59,134 nucleotides of DNA. Origin: Actinomadura roseirufa. GTDB lineage: Bacteria; Actinomycetota; Actinomycetes; Streptosporangiales; Streptosporangiaceae. The translations under genes and the position numbers were made by a program. Numbering within the stretch: the stretch's first letter is position 1; each line of letters starts with the position of its first letter. Location of the stretch: NCBI RefSeq assembly GCF_900659635.1, contig NZ_CAACVB010000021.1, positions 1 through 59,134 on the forward strand. The letters run 5' to 3'. The notes beneath the pieces were generated by a model that was given only the letters and a program-made list of their open reading frames with translations, had not been told where the DNA came from and made no database searches. Shown here piece after piece: positions 59,043-59,134 of this stretch.

Positions 59043-59134
59043 CTCGGCGCGACCACCCGGGCGGCGGGCGGCTACGACGCGGGCACCCTCGCCGCCGACG
59101 CGGCGGGGCTGCTCGCCGCGCTCGGCGAGCGGCG
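59040..59134 (+). CDS. Fragment of an alpha/beta hydrolase running off the right edge
   Basis: Plus-strand frame: LGATTRAAGGYDAGTLAADA, then AGLLAALGER. RxxGGYDxGTLAADxAxLLxALG is a typical stretch of alpha/beta hydrolases a short way before the nucleophile elbow. Its N-terminal third should lie where the HxlR fragment is, so the junction near 59040 is a break. The rest is outside the window. Confidence 0.45.

Overview
The window is very GC-rich and has actinomycete habits: GTG starts, four-base stop/start overlaps, LivKHMGF-type transport, many TetR/GntR/XRE-type regulators, a PknB-type kinase and two DUF574-type methyltransferases. I infer a filamentous actinomycete, possibly Streptosporangiales/Thermomonosporaceae. 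That placement comes from gene content only. No rRNA, tRNA, insertion sequence or CRISPR array was seen.

Layout. 1-300 is the 3' end of dnaK. 311-2677 holds a TetR regulator, an FMN reductase and a GntR/FCD regulator. 2817-5385 is a duplicated regulatory patch: two TetR paralogues in tandem, a SnoaL-like gene with the remnant of a second copy, and a second GntR/FCD paralogue. 5402-28497 is one large catabolic locus. It contains a tightly coupled CoA-thioester operon (acyl-CoA synthetase, acyl-CoA dehydrogenase, SDR, racemase-like CoA transferase, SCP2-type thiolase, HMG-synthase/DUF35 fusion, split MaoC hydratase, crotonase-like protein, aldehyde dehydrogenase, ThDP enzyme), an FAH-family enzyme, a CnbZ/RidA-like protein, an esterase, a branched-chain-type ABC importer with a triple LivH-LivM-LivG fusion, a cupin, a DszC-like flavoprotein and methylmalonate-semialdehyde dehydrogenase. 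Seven copies of an inverted repeat, TCGATTT-N9-AAATCGA (one with N8), sit in the promoter gaps of this locus and in front of both GntR genes and the first TetR. They mark it as a single regulon.

28548-35201 holds efflux and redox genes with their own regulators: a QacA-type MFS with divergent TetR, an AraJ-type MFS plus quinone oxidoreductase with divergent MerR, and another MFS. 35496-37971 is a three-gene RiPP cluster: an ATP-grasp target precursor, an ATP-grasp ligase and a protein-isoaspartate-type methyltransferase. This is the architecture of aspartimide-containing graspetides such as fuscimiditide. Fragments of a phosphotransferase and of an acetyltransferase follow it. 39279-43823 holds a TPR-type regulator and a run of small unknown proteins around a DUF574 methyltransferase.

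44038-59134 is mixed: a secreted beta-propeller, a DUF385-hemerythrin fusion, an XRE regulator, a small secreted protein, an unrecognised two-gene system (883 and 490 aa, sharing a module, the larger with C-terminal membrane helices), an alpha/beta hydrolase, a receptor kinase with a large extracellular domain, an AA10 lytic polysaccharide monooxygenase with a clear operator-promoter, a second DUF574 methyltransferase, and a broken HxlR gene abutting a hydrolase fragment at the right edge. The least described parts are the seven-site regulon, the 48.4-52.5 kb gene pair and the RiPP precursor.
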